In this document: one piece after another, positions 36,701 to 48,144 of the stretch
Position numbering within the stretch: position 1 is the first letter of the stretch
How the letters are laid out: the number at the start of each line of letters is the position of its first letter
Assembly (NCBI GenBank): GCA_011033025.1
Contig: WFMF01000137.1
Span: 355,142-419,141, forward strand
DNA: 64,000 nt
Direction of reading: 5' to 3'
Source of the DNA: Beroe forskalii
Taxonomy: Eukaryota; Ctenophora; Nuda; Beroida; Beroidae
Translations under genes and position numbers: made by a program
The notes under the pieces: generated by a model
The model's database searches: none
The model's input: the letters and a program-made list of their open reading frames with translations, nothing else
Told to the model about the DNA's origin: nothing

Positions 36701-39700
36701 GTCTTCGTTCCACAGTTGCCACCAGTTTACTTTCTACACTCCAGACCAGTCAACGTTTCAAACTTAACTCCAGTCTACGTAAAACACTTTTTACTCGAGT
36801 ATGAGTTCCATACTTAACTCCAGGCTGCGTTCACACTTGACTTCAGCCCACGTTCCAACATGACGCCATTGTACGTTTCACAATTGACACTGCTCAATTT
36901 TACGTTTCACACTTGACACCGGTCTATGTTCCAAACTTTACTCCACAGTGGAACGTATAATTGGAGTGAAGTGTGGATCGTAGATTGGTTTCAAGCGTCG
37001 AGCGTAGGTGTCAAGAATGAGACCGTAGAATGGCCTCAAGATGGGACGTAGACTGAAGTTCAGTGTGGAACGTAAACTGGAGTTAAGTTTTTAACGGAGA
37101 GTTAAGACTGGTGCCAGCTATGGATCGTAAACCGTGTAAAAAGTACAACTATACCGAAGGTTCGTGTCAAGTTAGAACGTCCAATTGTGTGTAGTGTGGA
37201 TCGTAGACTGGAGAAGTGTTGAAACTGCCACCGAGACTGATGTGAAGTGTGGATTAATGGATTATACTCTGGTGGCAAGTGCGGATTTCACACCTCAAGG
37301 CTCAATCTATGTTGCAACTAGACTCCAGTCTAAACTCTACAGTCCACACTTCACACCAATCTACGATCCACACTTCACTCTAGTAAACTTTCCACACTTT
37401 ACTCGAGTCTACGTTCCACACTTCTATACTAGAGTCTACGTTCCACACTTAACTCCAGGAGCTGCGTTCACACTTGAATTCATCTTCTTCACAACTTGAC
37501 ACCATTCTACGTGCAGTACAAATTGACAACAGTGTACGTTCCACACTTAACTCAATTTCACGTTTCACACCGATCTACTATGTTTCACACTTAATTCCAG
37601 TCTATTAAGTTGGAACTTAGATAGAAACGCAGACGGGAGTTGATTTTTTTTAAAATTTGTGAAGTGGGTAACTTTGAGTAATAAGACTGCTTTGAAGCGT
37701 AAAACGTGGACTGGAGTAAAATGTAAAACGCCATCATAGTGTCAAGCTCAAGTGAGGGTGAGTAAATTGATCCCGTGGCTGCTTGGGATTAGGAATATCT
37801 TGAGCTCATTAAGAATGGTCGGGATTTGAACTCAGATTTTCGACCATTTCACTAATTCAAACTGTTAGAGCAGACAGTGTCAAAGGAAAATTGTGGCACG
37901 CCCACGTCATGTGAAATGAAACTGATGCCATTCATAAGAGACTCAGACAGTAATGTGCCAGTGTAACATATTAGTTGATGTAGACTGCTGTCAGTGAACA
38001 AGAACTGGGGCCAGAGTTAAGAGTTTCGTACGGACTAGTTTCAAAACAACCCTCTACATATACATCTCGCCCTCATATGATGAGGTAATGATGGTGAACT
38101 GAGTCAGCGCTAGGCTGGATTGAATTCTGTGTTAATAACTAAATGTTGTTAGAGAAAATAGGGGTCGTCGAACAAAGTTACCGTAAGACAAGTTTCAACA
38201 TTAACTGCTATAAAAATTACCTACAGTACTCAAGTCGGCGTATCATGAATTGGCGGATAAAGGTGGAAATTTCGTGCGTGGCGAAAAGCAAATGTGATGA
38301 GTCTTTTATGCTTGAATTGTGGTGACCGCGGGCCGGGAGCGGAGCTCCAGCGGGCGACAGAGGCAGAGCCACTCAGAGAGCTAGTATTTGTTTTGGACTA
38401 AGAGACTAAAAGAAAATGAGGGTCAGAGTGAGCTTCTAGCAGGAGTCAGAGGAATGAAGAGGCCGTTGGCGAGACAATATAAACTCAAAAATACGAATGT
38501 ACGACTTATCGTCGGTAACACATATAATGAGGTAAATAAATCAATTGGACAATGGACATCCTGACCGGTTCTTATCAAATTTATTCAATTATGATTATTC
38601 CTTGTTATCTTTAAATTTTGTCGTTTCAAAGAAAAGTTGTTCAGTTGAAATAGTGAAATTAGGGAGAGCCTTTATCAGTTATTACAGTAGGAGCTTTTTT
38701 ATAAAGCTAATTTCATTGATAATTGAATGCTGGATAAATCGCAACTCGGCCACCGTAAGAGATTTACCAATATATACGCAATATATAACACTCGGGAATC
38801 TAAGAGCTGAAATTTTTTGCTGCGTCGACTTGAAGCAGAACGAAACGTTGCTATGCGCGCGCTGAGAATGCGCAATCCGCAGATCCGCGGATGGTAACAA
38901 GTTCGAAATATGATGGTGCAGCTGTACTGTTTACTGTCTTGTGGAGTCTAAATACATTTCAAACTTTGATAATCAGTAAATATTATCAAGCATCAAACAC
39001 AAGTACGGGATATCAGAATTTGGCAGGAAGATATGAATACTAAAAACCAAAAAGTGGGTGCATGAATCGTCGAATGTTAATAAACAGGATAAGAGGAAAA
39101 ATGTTAAATCTAGAACTCATTGGACTGGTCAATGGACAATGGTCTACCTCAATGGAGATTTACGAAGAAGCTCAACAGAGACACAATGCTCATAGCAATT
39201 AGCAATAGCAATGCTTACTAAAATCAAAAACAGGAAAGAAATCACACCTACAGAGAAACAGTATGTCAGAGTTCCGTAGGAAAGCGATTGCAATTGGACC
39301 AAGGTAAAATAGGATTTCGGGCAAAGAGCTACAAAAAGAATAGATGCAATCATTTCCATGAATAAAGTAAAATTACTGAATCATCAAAGCATCAATCAGA
39401 GAATCATTAGTTGGTACATACGTTGTACACAGCTACACACTACGCAGATTCAATTTCTTGTCCCCAAGTTAACCTAATCAGTGCATGTTACCCAATGTAG
39501 ATGGAATATCCAGATGAAGGTAATGTTATCCAAACAAATTAACGAAGCCACAATGTTTCCGGTACAAGGACAGAAGGAAAGAAAGGATCAAGAAAATTCA
39601 ATTATTGAATATGAGTATGTGGTTTAATTTTACTCATTAATCATCAAAAATATTTTTGAATATGAGTAATTCGCAATATTTTTTGGGGGACTCAAAATTA

Positions 39701-40989
39701 CTTATGTCACCCCCCTTCATATTATGTTACCATTTGTAACACACTGAGATATGGACGGATAAAGTCACAGCACTTCAGTACTGGAATTACACCCTGATAC
39801 TAACAAAACAAATTTCGCTAGCGTGCCCTTCAAAAACACGTTTTACGCTTACTGTGTCTTACTCACCTGATAAATCACGCCTACTGTGTCTTACTCACCT
39901 GATAAATCACGCCTACTGTGTCTAACTCACCTGATAAATCACGCCTATTGAGTATAACTCAACTATTAAATCACGCCTACTGTGTCTAACTCACCTGATA
40001 AATCACGCCTACTGTCTAACTCACCTGATAAATCACGCCTACTGTGTGTAACTCACTTGATAAATCACGCCGGCCTCCCAATCACTGACGAACACGTCTC
40101 CTGACTCATTGCACGTTACTCCGAAGGGAAACATGAGCTTAGCTTCTCCGAACTTCTTTAGAGGACACGTGGTACGGTAGAGAGAACTGAGGCTGCCTGA
40201 GGGAGGGATAAAGGGTTAGGGAGCGAGTTGAAAACGTTGAAAAACAAGGAAAAGGGTGAATAGCACATGAGAAGGTATTGATTTACTGAAACAAGAAAAA
40301 TAACCAAGTGGGGAAGCAAGTGATGGGGGCTGTACAAAATATTGATTGATTTCTACACCTCATAATCATGAATTACCATTGGTGAACCATCGTTTCCTGA
40401 ACCTCACACTCTCATTCCGTCTCCTATTCCACCTACTACAACACTTCATCACGCTAAACAGGTTCCCTTGACTCTGTCTGCGTGAGGGCCTGCGTGACAA
40501 CGCACCACGTGACAACGCGCCACCGCGTGACGAATCACGCGTGATATTCCCTCCAGTGATACTCCCCCTCCGGTTATTCCTCATTCTGTTCCTCCACACC
40601 GCCATTTGCCGCTCCTCTTCCCACTTCATCTCTTCTTCCTCCTCTGCCTCCTCATTATGAGTCAGATGTTTGATCTGGTTTATCAGAACATTCACTATAA
40701 CTTCACTCCGACTGAAGGTGAAGGTGGGGGTATCGTCTTTGGGATCGGGCGGGTTCAGATCGAGCAGCCAACAGACGAATCTGCGCGGGAATTGCAGGAT
40801 ATTACGTGGGAGGAAGAGGAAGTTCTGCGGGAGTAGGAGCAGGGAGCGCGGGAACAGGAGGAGTTTTCGCGGGAAAATGAGACGTGGGAAAATCAATGCA
40901 TCTTGCGGGATGAGGAGAATCCGGGCTTTGGTGAGGCAGGAGCCGAGGGATTTTATCAGATAAGAGGTGGTATCTTTGATACTATCCAT
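33752..40989 (-). CDS. NHL-repeat beta-propeller protein, seven exons
   Basis: NHL repeats fold into a beta-propeller that binds RNA or proteins; the exact role here is unknown. Exons: 40377-40989, 40057-40196, 35217-35343, 34781-34960, 34390-34502, 34038-34182, 33752-33828. All junctions keep phase and give 464 residues. NHL motifs: LMFPFGVTCNESGDVFVSDW (exon 2), FPRAFGMCAAGSDIYVTSEE (exon 3), LSPDGICFLNGYIYIVEE (exon 4), EKELLLVCDRGNKRISLW (exon 5) and ITGIAVDNRQNVYICDPKN ending HRVIKVYR-stop (exon 7). The N-terminal 205 residues have no RING or B-box. They carry a hydrophobic LLxFPR-type repeat (about residues 26-70), an acidic stretch and an Arg/Ser-rich stretch. The ATG has good context (ATCATGG); an open frame continues upstream without another ATG. 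Intron 2 holds a 3.86-kb TIR element. It is missing from the second duplication copy. Confidence 0.85.
35856..39715. mobile_element. 3.86-kb TIR element in NHL gene intron 2, 6-bp target duplication
   Basis: Both ends read G-run then TGACAT(G/A)AGTAATTTTGA in inverted orientation. They are flanked by direct repeats TTCATA at 35850-35855 and 39716-39721. Sub-terminal copies of GAATATGAGTAAT and GGGGGACTCAAAA occur near both ends. The interior (about 36270-37760) is a degenerate array of TCCACACTTGACTCCAGTCT-like units in both orientations. There is no transposase-like frame, so it is non-autonomous. The superfamily is not decided. Confidence 0.72.
36270..37760. repeat. Degenerate tandem and inverted array (TTCCACACTTGACTCCAGTC)
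   Basis: Roughly 30-bp units with the core GTTCCACACTT(A/G)ACTCCAGTCTAC are repeated many times. The orientation switches: GTGTGGAAC-type units at 36360-36420 and 36940-37260, and GTTCCACACTT-type units at 36660-36930 and 37310-37590. It forms the body of the surrounding TIR element. Open frames here are repeat-driven. Confidence 0.7.
39843..40076 (-). repeat. 32-bp tandem array containing the NHL exon 2 splice donor
   Basis: About seven copies of ACTCACCTGATAAATCACGC plus CTACTGTGTCTA. On the gene strand each unit reads GGCGTGATTTATCAG followed by GTGAGT. It therefore contains the last coding bases of exon 2 and a consensus donor. The copy that joins the rest of exon 2 ends at 40057 (ATTTATCAA, GTGAGT); the others lie downstream in the intron. 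Confidence 0.85.
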
Positions 40990-43540
40990 GATGGGAAAAC
41001 CAGGATGATACGGACATCGCTCATAGTACGAGGTAGGGTATATGTAGAGGAGATTGTCTTTAGTTCTAGAACTTTCTAAAGAGAACTACGGGAACTTATG
41101 TAGCCATCTGAGTGAGAGATATAGATCAAGATACAAACTAGATGTTCAATAAAATCGTTAAAAATAAAATGTACCAATATACCCTATGTTCACCGTTATG
41201 AAATATTTCCTTGTGGTTCAGCTAAAATATAGTTTCAATACACAGATAATCACGGGCGAACGAAGTTCACGATATATGGCAGTATGATTATAGAGAGAGG
41301 CTGGTATAGAGAGGAATATATTACTACGTTTTGAGTATATGAAAAATAGACAATTTGACGTCAACAATTCCCCATTCTTAACCATGATGATTACGTCATT
41401 TCAAAGTGCCTCTCTTTCACGCACTAGAAAATATAAGATAGGAGTATTATTAAGATCACAGACTTCCAGGATTTTAAGACTAATGCCACTAATAGTACGT
41501 ATATATCAATTATCTAATTCATGCTCATGATTATTATACATGCAATACTTATGTACGATTCAAATACAATCTCATTGCTTAAATCATATAGTATTAGGGC
41601 CTTTATTATATTCCAAGCTAAGAAATACGAATCAAATTCTCCTAAAACAGACACAGTTCTGACTATTTTATCAAAGCTTCAAGTTCAGATTCGTAAAAGA
41701 AATATATACGGCACGAAAAACACGCTTTGTCTTAAACAGGAGTTATTTTTCTCCAGAATACACTTTTTAAACGAACGTAAAGGACGTTTATATTTTACGA
41801 TTACAAAATGCTATTATAAAAAGAAAACTTTCATAAGAAAAAAGAAAAAATAATACAAAAGTATGTGTGTGCGCGGTATATAGCTATATGTTGAAGTAGA
41901 GAAGTCATAGTTTATAGGAATTATGTTTAGATGGAACTTATTTAATAATGAAAGTACATTCTATGAAATATGCCGCACGCGAAAAATAGGCGGCTAAACG
42001 TCACCAAATCACTATTCCAATCTAAAAATCGTCTATCATAACCGCCTAATGTATTCTCGGGGTGTATGTATAATATATGCACGTATTTAAATGCCCGATG
42101 GAATTCCCCCTGTTTAGCTATATGTAATGGGTGATTATACGGATAGACTCTGGAGTTGGGAGAGCTTATAAGGTTATTAGGCTACAAAACTATGGCCTAC
42201 GACCATGGGAGAGCTTAAGGTTATTAGGCTACAAAACTATGGCCTACGGCCATGGGAGAGCTTAAGGTTATTAGGCCGCAAAACTATGGCCTACGATGAT
42301 GAGAGACTGTCTGGTTATTAGGCTGCAAACCTCTGACTTACGACCATGAAATCATTGTGTCTGACCTACGACCATTTTACAGTCTTTGCTACAAGGATAT
42401 CAATACATAGCAAAATACAACAGGGTTCGAAAATGTAAGTTGTGGAAATAGGCGAACAGTCAAAAATCATGTGGTGGGCAAATTCATCTACTTTTCACTC
42501 AATGAAAATGATAAATACCATTGAGAATTCTAGCCTTTTCCGATAAAAGGCATCGCAACGATTTTCAAAACAAAGCAACGATGAAGGTGGATATGCAATA
42601 CACTCATTCCAAGGTAGCTTTAAACTATTTTTAATTTGCTTTGTGCTGAAGTGGTACATATTACCTGTCATCACAGTTATATTTTGGGATTATTAAAAGG
42701 CCGCGTATATTATATTATAGTTTACCCGCAGGATCCAAAAATCGTCACGAAATTGACCAATCAGCGCGTCAGCGCGAGTTTACGGTGAACTCGCGCGCTG
42801 ATTGGCCGATTTCAAATGGTCTTGCGGGTAATAAGCCAATTCACCACCAACAATGTTTTTCAAATTATTCGAATTCCAATGAAAATTGCTCAAGAAGCTT
42901 TCTTCATGATAGAATTGCCAAACGCAAGGCTACAAAATTTGACATTTAACTGAACACAATTCGCCATACAACTCAACTCAATATTTTAAGTTGTAGAGTT
43001 TTTCCTAGAATTATTCTGTCCGGACCAATCGTTGAGTTGTACCTCGCTAAAAAGTGTTTCACGCCGAACACATTTAAAAGTTCCTGGAGAATTATTTCCC
43101 TGTTTTGACAGTACATTCTTTGACACAATGTTCTAGTGCAGTGTAGGAATTGTGTCGGACAGGCTACTTTTCAAGTACCAATCGCAACTAAAGGAATTTT
43201 CAGACAGGTTACTTTTCAAAGTGAAAATTATAAGCATTAATTTGCGTAGTGAAGTGTCTCATGACACTTTAAAAGTGCCACCCTGACTGAAGTGCCATTT
43301 GCATCTAATAAGTGCCACTTATATTCTTTTTGTGGGTTCCAAACATTATTATGCCTACAGGAGAAATACGCAGTTAAGATGACGCCATCATCATTGCGCA
43401 ATGTAGGAAGTTGGTGACGTTGAACCGCCAATTTTTACGTGACTAGGGTTAACATGCATACGGGAACTCTGTTCTATGTACCATCAAATCGAAAAGCCAA
43501 ACAAAGTCTACGGAAAATGTCACGGTACATTTTTGACACA
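40990..43540. other. Intergenic stretch upstream of the NHL gene
   Basis: No gene recognised. Contents: copies of the TGACGTCA-bounded palindrome (about 41343-41402, 41970-42060 and 43377-43440); three tandem copies of an approximately 50-bp unit with TTATTAGGCTACAAAACTAT (about 42150-42300); and a palindromic element at 42719-42832. AT-rich open frames (41339-41853) have no recognisable homology. Confidence 0.55.
42719..42832. mobile_element. Palindromic MITE-like element (TTACCCGCA termini)
   Basis: It begins TTACCCGCA and ends TGCGGGTAA. Inner arms GACCAATCAGCGCG and CGCGCTGATTGGCC pair, so nearly the whole 114 bp can fold back. A TTA/TAA boundary is possible but no longer target duplication was found. 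Confidence 0.55.
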
Positions 43541-43789
43541 ATATTTTAGCAGCTTCAGGTCGCTTTTCGTGAACAAAATCGTAACTTAAGCGCCACTCGG
43601 ACTTTTTAGGTCTAGAAATCGTCATATTTTGGACTCAGGCGTGCGGGAATTCAGTCCGACATACCATCAAATGGAAAAAAGAAGCAAATTATATACACTT
43701 GGTATGTCCTCGGGCAACCAAAAGACGCGTGCTATAGACTATAGAGAAGAGCGTTGTATCACTATATATAGTACTCATCACAAATAAAT

Positions 43790-43985
43790 AGGCGGTGTGA
43801 CGTCATCAACTCACCATGCTAAACCCTGATAATGACGTCACTCTCGTCGGAATATGCGAGATAATTCATAACACTAGTCAACACCTGGACAGACTACAGA
43901 GTGTACTCGTGAAAAGTAAGAGTGCAGTGATGACGTCATTATCATAGCTTAACGTGGTGAGTTAATGACGATAACTCGCAAGTTT
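43790..43985. repeat. Pair of inverted TGACGTCA-bounded 45-bp palindromes
   Basis: Arm 1 (about 43797-43845) reads TGACGTCATCAACTCACCAT then GCTAAACCCTGATAATGACGTCA. Arm 2 (about 43930-43980) is its reverse complement with few changes. The paralogous pair is at about 56115-56170 and 56240-56295. It is the best-preserved member of a family found at a dozen or more places in the window. Confidence 0.75.
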
Positions 43986-44936
43986 CTCTGATTAAGACTA
44001 GCGCTTGTGCGATATAATATAGCACACATCGCATATATTGCCCAAGAAACTATTATTATAATTATCTCCAACATAGGTACATATTGTTACTTAATTAAAT
44101 AAAATATATTATAACTTTGATATTATACAGTGGAGGTGTCACCACTTTATTTCTTGTATGTGATCTTTTGTTTTATCAACATTTTCTAGCTTCTTTTATT
44201 GTCTTCAAATTTCCCAGCAACCTTATTAATTTTCAAGCTTTCTAGCTTTAATCATCAATATTGAATTATCAATACTTATATTGATTATCATTAATAATCA
44301 ATAGCCGGAACATAAAATAGGGAAAATATTCGCCAGGGCACAAGAGGGGAGATTTGTTGATAATTACTGATTTGACTAACTCTGATAGATTGGTGGATGT
44401 TCATGCATGATGGTTATCGCACATCTTAATAATCTTAATGTGTAATTTGAGCAAAGATCACGTTTCATATACTGCCAGCCAAATGGCGCCAATGCCAGCC
44501 AATTGATACCAATCTATCTTGACACAAATCCACCTTGACAATACTTCACCCTGACACCACTTCACTCTGACACCATTTCGTTTTCAGATACCAGCCAGTT
44601 GGCAGGAAATACCAATAAAAAGCATTCAAGGGCATTTAGCCTCTTGAATGCTTCAGAGCGACTAAGACCGGACTACACAGATAAAAACATCGAATATCTG
44701 ACTGAGATGTTTGATATTATTGCAACTATATTGTCCGTGTATACTGAATCTACTCAAAATCCAGAATTCATTAACTCAGTGCATAGTGCTTATTAGTGTG
44801 ATCGAGTTATTTGCATATTGTATAAGCTCTATGCATAACGGGTATATGTGCATTAAAATTGATGAAAGGACTGTAAGATTAAACTTGGTTAAACGGGTAC
44901 TGGGAAAGGGGGTTGAGGGAAAAACAACGGATTTTG

Positions 44937-47664
44937 TCACTTACAAAGGTAGTCGAAGCTCGTGTCCATATCTTCATCCTCCTCTTCTTCTGTTTCTACT
45001 CCACTGGAGTCCTCATCTGATGATGATAGTATTTTGATTCACCCGATAATAACTTTGATAAGAAGTAAAAAATGATAAAAACTTTGTCTTGAAGAGCCCG
45101 TCATTGGCTTCAAAATCACTCTTTTAACTCGGCTTTCCTTCAAGTGATAAATACACTTATAACACTCGGCTTCTCCCCGTGTAATTAGTACAACAATACC
45201 ACAATAAACTAATCCTCATCTGATGATAACGTTTCTTTTTCCTCCTCTACCACTGTTTTGAAGAGCGTATCACCATCCTCAAAATCATCAGAGAAGAAAG
45301 CGTCTAGGTTCAGGAATGAGTCGGTTCTTCCTTCCTGTGGGATATTTTATGATGCTCAATTGAAGAGAAATTCTTAGGAATATTTTAGGGTTTTCGAATG
45401 AAATTACGAAGAAGGAATGAAGTACTAATTTCAGCTGATTGTACGCGTGCGCGCAGCATATATTGAAATTTCCAGATTAGTCTAGATCAAATTGAAGAGC
45501 TGATTCCTTTTATTAAGTTCGGTAACACACCGAAAACCACTTAAGGAAGTACTTAGTTCTTTCATTTTATCAGCAATTTATCAAAATATCAAATGAAATC
45601 TAGCATCGCACCCTTACATATAATTGCTAAAATGTCGTCAGAGTGACGTCACTAAATTTCTCTCATATTACAAATCCTTACCGCTGAGGATATCTGACTG
45701 AATTCCCGGTACAGTTTAATGGATCTCCGAGCCCACTTTATCTCTTCCCTGACGCTCATGTCAGGTAAACAGATGTACCTGCAAAGAATAGATTTTCATT
45801 TGCCAATAGGCAGTGGTCCTATTCAAAAGATGGGCGATTTGAACAACTGAGGATCATCTATTTGCTTATTTGACATGATATCTTGATATCAACCTGCTTT
45901 TAAAATTCATAATCAAAGATAATTTTATTTGACTACATATTACATAATTCAACTTTTTCGCAGAACTGACAGTTTTCCGTTTAATCCATAAGACATAATT
46001 GGAATATAATTATAAATTGAATAGCTTGAATGGTAAAACTAACACCTACCTCCCCTGACAGCTGTTGGTCCGTGAGGCTTCCCTGAGTTGAGGCATCCGA
46101 CGTTTGGGAGCGAAACTCCTGCTCCGATTCTGAAAGGAGGGGAGGGTAAAAAGTGAGGTTTGAAGGCTGTAAAAAGGGGACAAGTAACGAAGTAGGAAAT
46201 CCATTGGACATCATTCGTGCGAACCTTCGGAAGATTTTGAGTTTGATGAGAGGAATATGTAAAATAATACAAAGTAGTTTCTAAATTTATTACCATGGGC
46301 TGATCCAGGATTGCCATATTATGGAGAAACTGGAAAATAAATAGAATGTTCAAGCCAAAAAACAAGCTGTTTCGACCGAAACACTACTGCCAAGAAGAAG
46401 ATAAGAAGAGTGTAAGAAGTGAAATTCAATATAACGGCTTAGATTATTATACGGGATTTGGCAATGTAACCGAGTTCCATTTCTACTTCCAAGGCATGAA
46501 GAGGGGTGAAACGTAAAGAAGCTGACAAATTCGATAAATGCAACAGTTCGGATCTATCTAAAGTATGGAAACCGCTTCACTAAATTAACGATACTATCCC
46601 TTGGAACATAGAATCGCGAATCCTTACTGCTACCAATATTTACGTCAATTTGATATCAAAACGGGAATAAGAACAAAACGGAAATGATCGACAATGTTAA
46701 GTCGAAGGAAGACCGTATGCTCAACTTGATCAGCCGATTATTGGATGGTCTAGTTGTGCTGATGATATCTGATATGGCAACATTATTGGGCCAGTGGGCT
46801 ACCCACCATAATGATAATTGATGGTGGAATCTTTTAATTGAATCCCTTAATCGCCCCAGATGAAACCCAGAAGCCCCAAAAACTAAGTTTTCTTCCAACT
46901 CCCACTAGAGACTCAGGCATTGCACTGTTACCTCGTCTGTCTTATCTCAAAGAACTTTTCAGATGACTCTGCACCAGCTTCACCCCATACTCCTCAAATT
47001 ATTGACCAAGAACAGAGCAGAGGAATCGGTCAAAACCGAGGCCGAGAACTCATTATAAAACCGAGACCGAGGACTCGGTTGATCACTGCAGCCCTCCCTC
47101 CCTTCTGAGACCTCATCCCTGATTCCTGCTATTATGTACTCACCAAATTACACGTAGTCTGAGTAGCTTTCACTACCTCTTCCTCCCTTTCCTCCTCCTC
47201 TTCCTCCTCTTCAGGAATAACACTATTCTGTGTGCTGGGAGGGGTTTCTCTCGTCCTTCTTATCTTGGGTAGGGTCGGAGAGAAGAGAGGGGTGAGGGGG
47301 GATATGTTCGTTGAGGGGGGAGAGTGGACGACGGAGTGGTCCTGAAAAGTGGGTTTAATTTAGAGAGAAGTTGAACTGGTTCTGTCACCCCAATTTAAAG
47401 AACTAATTTAAAGGGTCGTTGCTGCCTATCAAACCGAAGTTATCATCAAACCGGATCATGCATCAAAAATTCATCTTTAGGTGGCAGAACGCGCACTACA
47501 ATAAATCCAACTCGCTTCACAATTCCCAACTTTTCCGCACCAAACTCACCACGTTGTTGGTCTGATAGCTCTTTTCCCGCTGCTGTAGGTACAAGGAACA
47601 GACAGCTGCCCGTTTAATGTTGTCTACCTTCGCTCTCCTGCACGATGCTCGCTTCTCATCCGAA
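44937..47664 (-). pseudogene. Gene X, truncated copy (X1): exons 4-9 only
   Basis: Exons 47550-47664, 47144-47341, 46050-46129, 45682-45778, about 45220-45334 and 44937-45016 correspond one-to-one with exons 4-9 of the intact copy at 57.5-63.9 kb. Lengths are identical apart from one extra Glu codon in exon 5. Exons 1-3 are absent because the duplication junction falls at 47703. The exon 8 donor is lost: where the intact copy has CAG then GTAAAT, this copy has CAG then ATGAGGATTAG, so reading continues DED-stop. Most differences in exon 7 are silent. It has no start codon of its own and is probably a pseudogene, unless driven by the hnRNP L copy upstream on the same strand. Confidence 0.78.
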
Positions 47665-47703
47665 CTGAGGAGACGAAATGTTAGTCAAAGAAGGGAATGA
47701 TTA

Positions 47704-48081
47704 GGGCGGGGTCCGAATGACGGTCGAACGGGGGTCGACAACTTGAGGTCAGATAACAGGGTCCGCGCGGGGGCCCGAATAACGGGGTCGAATAACGGGG
47801 GTCGAATAACGGGGTCCGAATAACGGGGATCCGAATAACGGGGGTCCGAATAACGGGGGTCCGAATAACGGGGGTCCGAATAACGGGGGTCCGAGTAACA
47901 TGGGTTCAAACTACATACATCTGTCAAGATATCACCACCAAAACCGTTGGACGGTTGGTCTAGTAACCCCCCGCGGGTTTGGATGTGACAACGGAACCTG
48001 AAAAGAGACAAAATGGGCTGATCACATCCAAACCAGCGGGGGGTTACTAGACCAACCGTCCAACGGTTTTGGTGGTGATAT
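47704..48081. repeat. Duplication junction: 15-bp tandem repeat and long hairpin
   Basis: This 378-bp insert occurs only at the junction. The left part (about 47705-47910) holds a dozen units of GGGGTCCGAATAACG type. The right part is a near-perfect inverted repeat: arms of about 58 bp at 47930-47989 and 48020-48078, with ends ATATCACCACCAAAACCG, spaced by about 30 bp. hnRNP L homology starts directly after the right arm. Confidence 0.8.
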
Positions 48082-48144
48082 AACATTGGGATGTTCAGGA
48101 TGAAAATAGTAATTAGCAATTATGGACTGTCAGAAATTTCTTGC

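Larger units (their letters stand above)
29029..47703. repeat. Tandem segmental duplication, copy A
   Basis: The left copy of a large tandem duplication. It begins in hnRNP L intron 5 (AACATTGGGATGTTCAGGAT at about 29029). It runs through hnRNP L exons 5-1, the 29-bp satellite, its shared downstream flank and the NHL gene, and ends just 5' of gene X exon 4. Paralogous blocks are 29029-31077 with 48082-50213, 31690-33450 with 53878-55440, and 43540-47703 with 55445-61396. Order and orientation are the same in both copies. Confidence 0.85.

Noticed and set aside
41339-41853. Two plus-strand frames of 63 and 110 residues
   Set aside because: AT-rich, Ile/Lys/Asn-dominated composition, no homology and no splice signals.
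44599-44796. Plus-strand frame downstream of X1 with peptide-like composition
   Set aside because: The paralogous sequence at about 57170-57370 breaks the frame, so it is not conserved as coding.
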